Shown here piece by piece: positions 62,802 to 64,000 of a stretch of DNA of 64,000 nucleotides. The translations under genes were made by a program, and so were the position numbers. Position 1 is the stretch's first letter. The number at the start of each line of letters is the position of its first letter. The DNA is from Maritalea myrionectae DSM 19524 (GTDB lineage Bacteria; Pseudomonadota; Alphaproteobacteria; Rhizobiales; Devosiaceae), in the NCBI RefSeq assembly GCF_000423365.1, contig NZ_AUHV01000003.1:951796-1015795 (forward strand). Reading direction: 5' to 3'. The notes below the pieces were generated by a model, which saw only the letters and a list, made by a program, of their open reading frames with translations, was not told the DNA's origin and made no database searches.

Positions 62802-62815
62802 AAATGCACCCCTTA
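62791..62815. terminator. hairpin GGGGTGCA / TGCACCCC
   Basis: AAGGGGTGCA-TAAA-TGCACCCCTT, 10-bp stem, 5 bp downstream of the 59-aa gene stop. T-rich sequence follows on the plus strand; on the minus strand the following T-run is short, so termination strength is uncertain. Confidence 0.55.
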
Positions 62816-62819
62816 TTTA

Positions 62820-62999
62820 TTATGCGTATTGAATCAAAACCCAATAAACAGCTTGTCCACGATATGGCGGCATACGATTGCCCTTGGCTATTGGCGCTGT
62901 CGTCGTCGGTGTCCCGTCAACTTTCCAGACACCACTTTCAGGACAGGTACCACCAGTCTTAACTCGTGTTCCAATTTTAGTTTTCTGCTGAAAAAGCAT
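62820..62999 (-). CDS. 59-residue hypothetical protein
   Basis: From ATG 62999, with AAGGA seven bases upstream; another ATG lies one codon earlier. The sequence contains KTGGTCPESGVWKVDG, then TTTAPIAKGNRMPPYRGQAVYWVLIQYA, a compact beta-like pattern with Gly turns that suggests a small folded domain. No family is named with confidence. It overlaps the end of an upstream open frame by a few codons. Confidence 0.65.
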   Translation of the reverse strand: MLFQQKTKIGTRVKTGGTCPESGVWKVDGTPTTTAPIAKGNRMPPYRGQAVYWVLIQYA

Positions 63000-63162
63000 C
63001 ATGCTTTCCTTTTATGTAGGTAAAACATTTGCCCTCAACCTCAAAATGAGTATAAACTCCAGTTGCAATACTGAGAGGTGGGCATCCACACTGATCCCTA
63101 CTAATCAGCGTTTCTTGGCCAGTCAGTTGCCGCTGACTGGCCAAACCTTTAGAGCTCAATAT
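62977..63162 (-). CDS. possible 61-residue ORF with Cys motif
   Basis: Open frame ending CGCPPLSIATGVYTHFEVEG, KCFTYIKGKHDAFSAEN, then TAA. The composition is protein-like and three Cys could bind metal. The start is unclear: the candidate ATGs lie inside the previous gene's tail and the frame passes through the strong hairpin at 63115-63144. It may be a short gene or a fragment. Confidence 0.3.
   Translation of the reverse strand: MLSSKGLASQRQLTGQETLISRDQCGCPPLSIATGVYTHFEVEGKCFTYIKGKHDAFSAEN
63115..63144. terminator. strong hairpin after the acidic-tail gene
   Basis: TTGGCCAGTCAG-TTGCCG-CTGACTGGCCAA, 12-bp perfect stem, 4 bp after the downstream gene's stop on the minus strand. There is no T-run on either side, so it is either a factor-dependent terminator or a 3'-end stabilising structure. 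Confidence 0.55.
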
Positions 63163-63679
63163 CATCCATATCATCAAGATCATCTAAGTCATCACTAAAG
63201 CCTTTAGTTTCTTGCCTGGTTTCGTCATTTACCGAACCCAAAATGTAGACCCCCTTCTTGCCTGCGACACTGGAAATCATTCCCTTTTGAACCATCCTAT
63301 AGATTTTGTTCATCAATTGCCGACGTTGGGACACTTCTCCATGACGACGGAATAGTTCAACCATAATGGCATCCAATGAGACCTCACCTTCTGAGGCCGC
63401 CAAAATATCGTGAATCTTTTGCTCCAATCCGTCGACCCGGTAAGAAGACAGCTGATTAACTAACTCCTCAGGCAAATCACTTAGGTCTCCCAAGTCGTCA
63501 CTCACCACTCGGGGCCGAAGCCGATCCCTCAACTCCTTCAACTCACGCATCATCTCATTAAGCGCGGCCGATATTGCACGGTACTTCTCCGCGCGAACCT
63601 CATCACCTTCCGCCGCCTGTTTCTCAGCCAATACGTCATACTGAGCAATCATTTCGCTCACCTGATCTTGCGCAGACAC
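63149..63679 (-). CDS. coiled-coil, winged-helix protein with acidic tail
   Basis: 176 aa from a GTG at 63679, chosen because GAGG lies eight bases upstream; a GTG three codons earlier is the alternative. Layout: an N-terminal coiled coil (about 1-60, rich in Glu, Lys, Arg, Ala); a short linker; a winged-helix-like domain (about 85-150) with LEQKIHDILAASEGEVSLDAIMVELFRRHGEVSQRRQLMNKIYRMVQKGMISSVAGKKGVYILG; then an acidic tail GFSDDLDDLDDMDDIEL. Acidic tails of this kind recruit or mimic nucleic acid in other proteins. No named family is recognised. It is the first gene of the small-gene cluster to its left. Confidence 0.7.
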   Translation of the reverse strand: MSAQDQVSEMIAQYDVLAEKQAAEGDEVRAEKYRAISAALNEMMRELKELRDRLRPRVVSDDLGDLSDLPEELVNQLSSYRVDGLEQKIHDILAASEGEVSLDAIMVELFRRHGEVSQRRQLMNKIYRMVQKGMISSVAGKKGVYILGSVNDETRQETKGFSDDLDDLDDMDDIEL

Positions 63680-63753
63680 AACATTCACCTCGTCTTATTA
63701 TTTCGTTAAAATATACTTCCAACTCATGCAACGCAAGATCTTTTCTAACTATA

Positions 63754-63808
63754 TTTCCACTTTTGTCTTCTTTTTTCGCTTATTTTTGTCTTTTCTTCCA
63801 CATTTGTG
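63754..63808. repeat. direct repeat TTCCAC(T/A)TTTGT(C/G)
   Basis: TTCCACTTTTGTC begins at 63755 and TTCCACATTTGTG at 63796, 41 bp apart, close to four helical turns. A partial TTTTGTC copy lies between at 63784. They sit about 75-130 bp upstream of the acidic-tail gene start. Confidence 0.4.
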
Positions 63809-63913
63809 ATTTTTAACGCATATAGGTCTTTAGAAAATCCTCTTTTTGTTGCGCCAAAATAGGGATTCGCTGTAAAATGGCAAGATTGATGAAACTAGGA
63901 GGATTAACGCAAG

Positions 63914-63950
63914 AAACCCCACCGGCTATTTCTAGCGGGTGGGGTTTTTT
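63914..63950 (+). terminator. orphan intrinsic terminator, possible small RNA end
   Basis: AAACCCCACC...GGTGGGGTTTTTT with inner GCTA-TTTC-TAGC, a strong two-part stem and T6. A promoter-like TTGCGC, 18 bp, TAAAAT occurs at about 63850-63879. A short transcript of about 60-70 nt, or a terminator for a gene outside the window, would explain it. Confidence 0.55.
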
Positions 63951-64000
63951 GTATATTTTACATCGTAGAGATAATTTTGCTTTTAGCAGACTTGGCAACG

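Larger units (their letters stand above)
63680..64000. other. AT-rich leader and orphan-terminator region
   Basis: Contains the promoter region of the acidic-tail gene, a pyrimidine-rich tract on the plus strand (about 63740-63802), a spaced direct repeat, and near 63914-63950 a plus-strand terminator with no plus-strand gene upstream in the preceding 1.8 kb. No protein gene is supported here. Confidence 0.5.

Noticed and set aside
62596..62832. 78-codon plus-strand open frame
   Set aside because: Opposes the well-supported 45-aa gene, which has a good ribosome site, and has no coding features of its own.
63877..64000. 41 open codons on the plus strand to the window end (MARLMKLGGLTQETPP...)
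   Set aside because: The frame runs straight through a strong intrinsic terminator, so it is unlikely to be translated as a gene start.

Overview
The window looks like ordinary chromosome from an alphaproteobacterium, most likely a marine or aquatic member of the Hyphomicrobiales. This is inferred from gene content: two TRAP transporters, an NfeD/stomatin pair, a MotA/PomA-type stator, a typical alphaproteobacterial homogentisate pathway, an initiator tRNA with the C1-A72 mismatch, and a GGAAC-N16-CGTT promoter of the kind read by the alphaproteobacterial general stress sigma factor EcfG. Species cannot be named from the sequence. No phage, transposase or CRISPR array was seen. The last 1.5 kb differs in texture (AT-rich, tiny genes, no recognisable housekeeping function) and may be the edge of an accessory region.

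Layout. 1-7.7 kb: an outer-membrane barrel protein cut by the window edge, motAB, a LysR/MFS divergent pair, NfeD plus stomatin, and ferrochelatase. 7.8-15.8 kb: periplasmic 5'-nucleotidase, LysR, DUF1330, sugar-nucleotide epimerase-like and ProC-like oxidoreductases, a fused DUF1007-NicO nickel/cobalt exporter, a MarR-like protein and a TRIC-type channel. 15.8-24.4 kb: eda-modABC on one strand, nadA on the other, then small envelope proteins (a ClpP-like protein, CreA, an ABC six-TM protein) and nadB. 24.5-37.2 kb: TerC, LysE, a dihaem cytochrome c and two TRAP systems. One TRAP system is paired with a cache-domain histidine kinase and LuxR-type response regulator; the other is divergent from an RpiR/SIS regulator. 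37.2-46.7 kb: a GGDEF-EAL protein, then tyrosine catabolism (hppD, maiA, fahA, hmgA) interleaved with Lrp and MarR regulators and a MarR-SDR unit. 46.9-54.7 kb: phosphomannomutase, an SDR with an altered active site, a stress-promoter small protein plus BrkB, a Ca/Na exchanger, tRNA-fMet, an aldo-keto reductase, and a hydrolase/TetR pair. 54.8-62.5 kb: DUF599, LprI-like, an AlkD-like protein, an XRE/membrane-protein pair, a four-gene minus-strand run (glycerate kinase-like, flavin reductase, DUF427, nucleotidyltransferase), an MFS transporter and DUF1801. 62.5-64 kb: very small proteins, a winged-helix protein with an acidic tail, and an orphan terminator.

How the genes work together. HppD, HmgA, MaiA and FahA together convert 4-hydroxyphenylpyruvate to fumarate and acetoacetate. 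ModABC imports molybdate. NadB and NadA make quinolinate, but nadC is not in the window. The most informative non-coding signals are operator-like palindromes beside local regulators. The XRE, TetR, MarR and RpiR genes each sit next to inverted repeats that look like their own operators, and the TetR-type palindrome recurs about 31 kb away upstream of the ABC six-TM gene. No complete, clearly undescribed multi-gene system was found. The strongest candidates for new biology are the small-protein cluster at the right edge, the shared TetR-type operator, and the SDR lacking its catalytic tyrosine.
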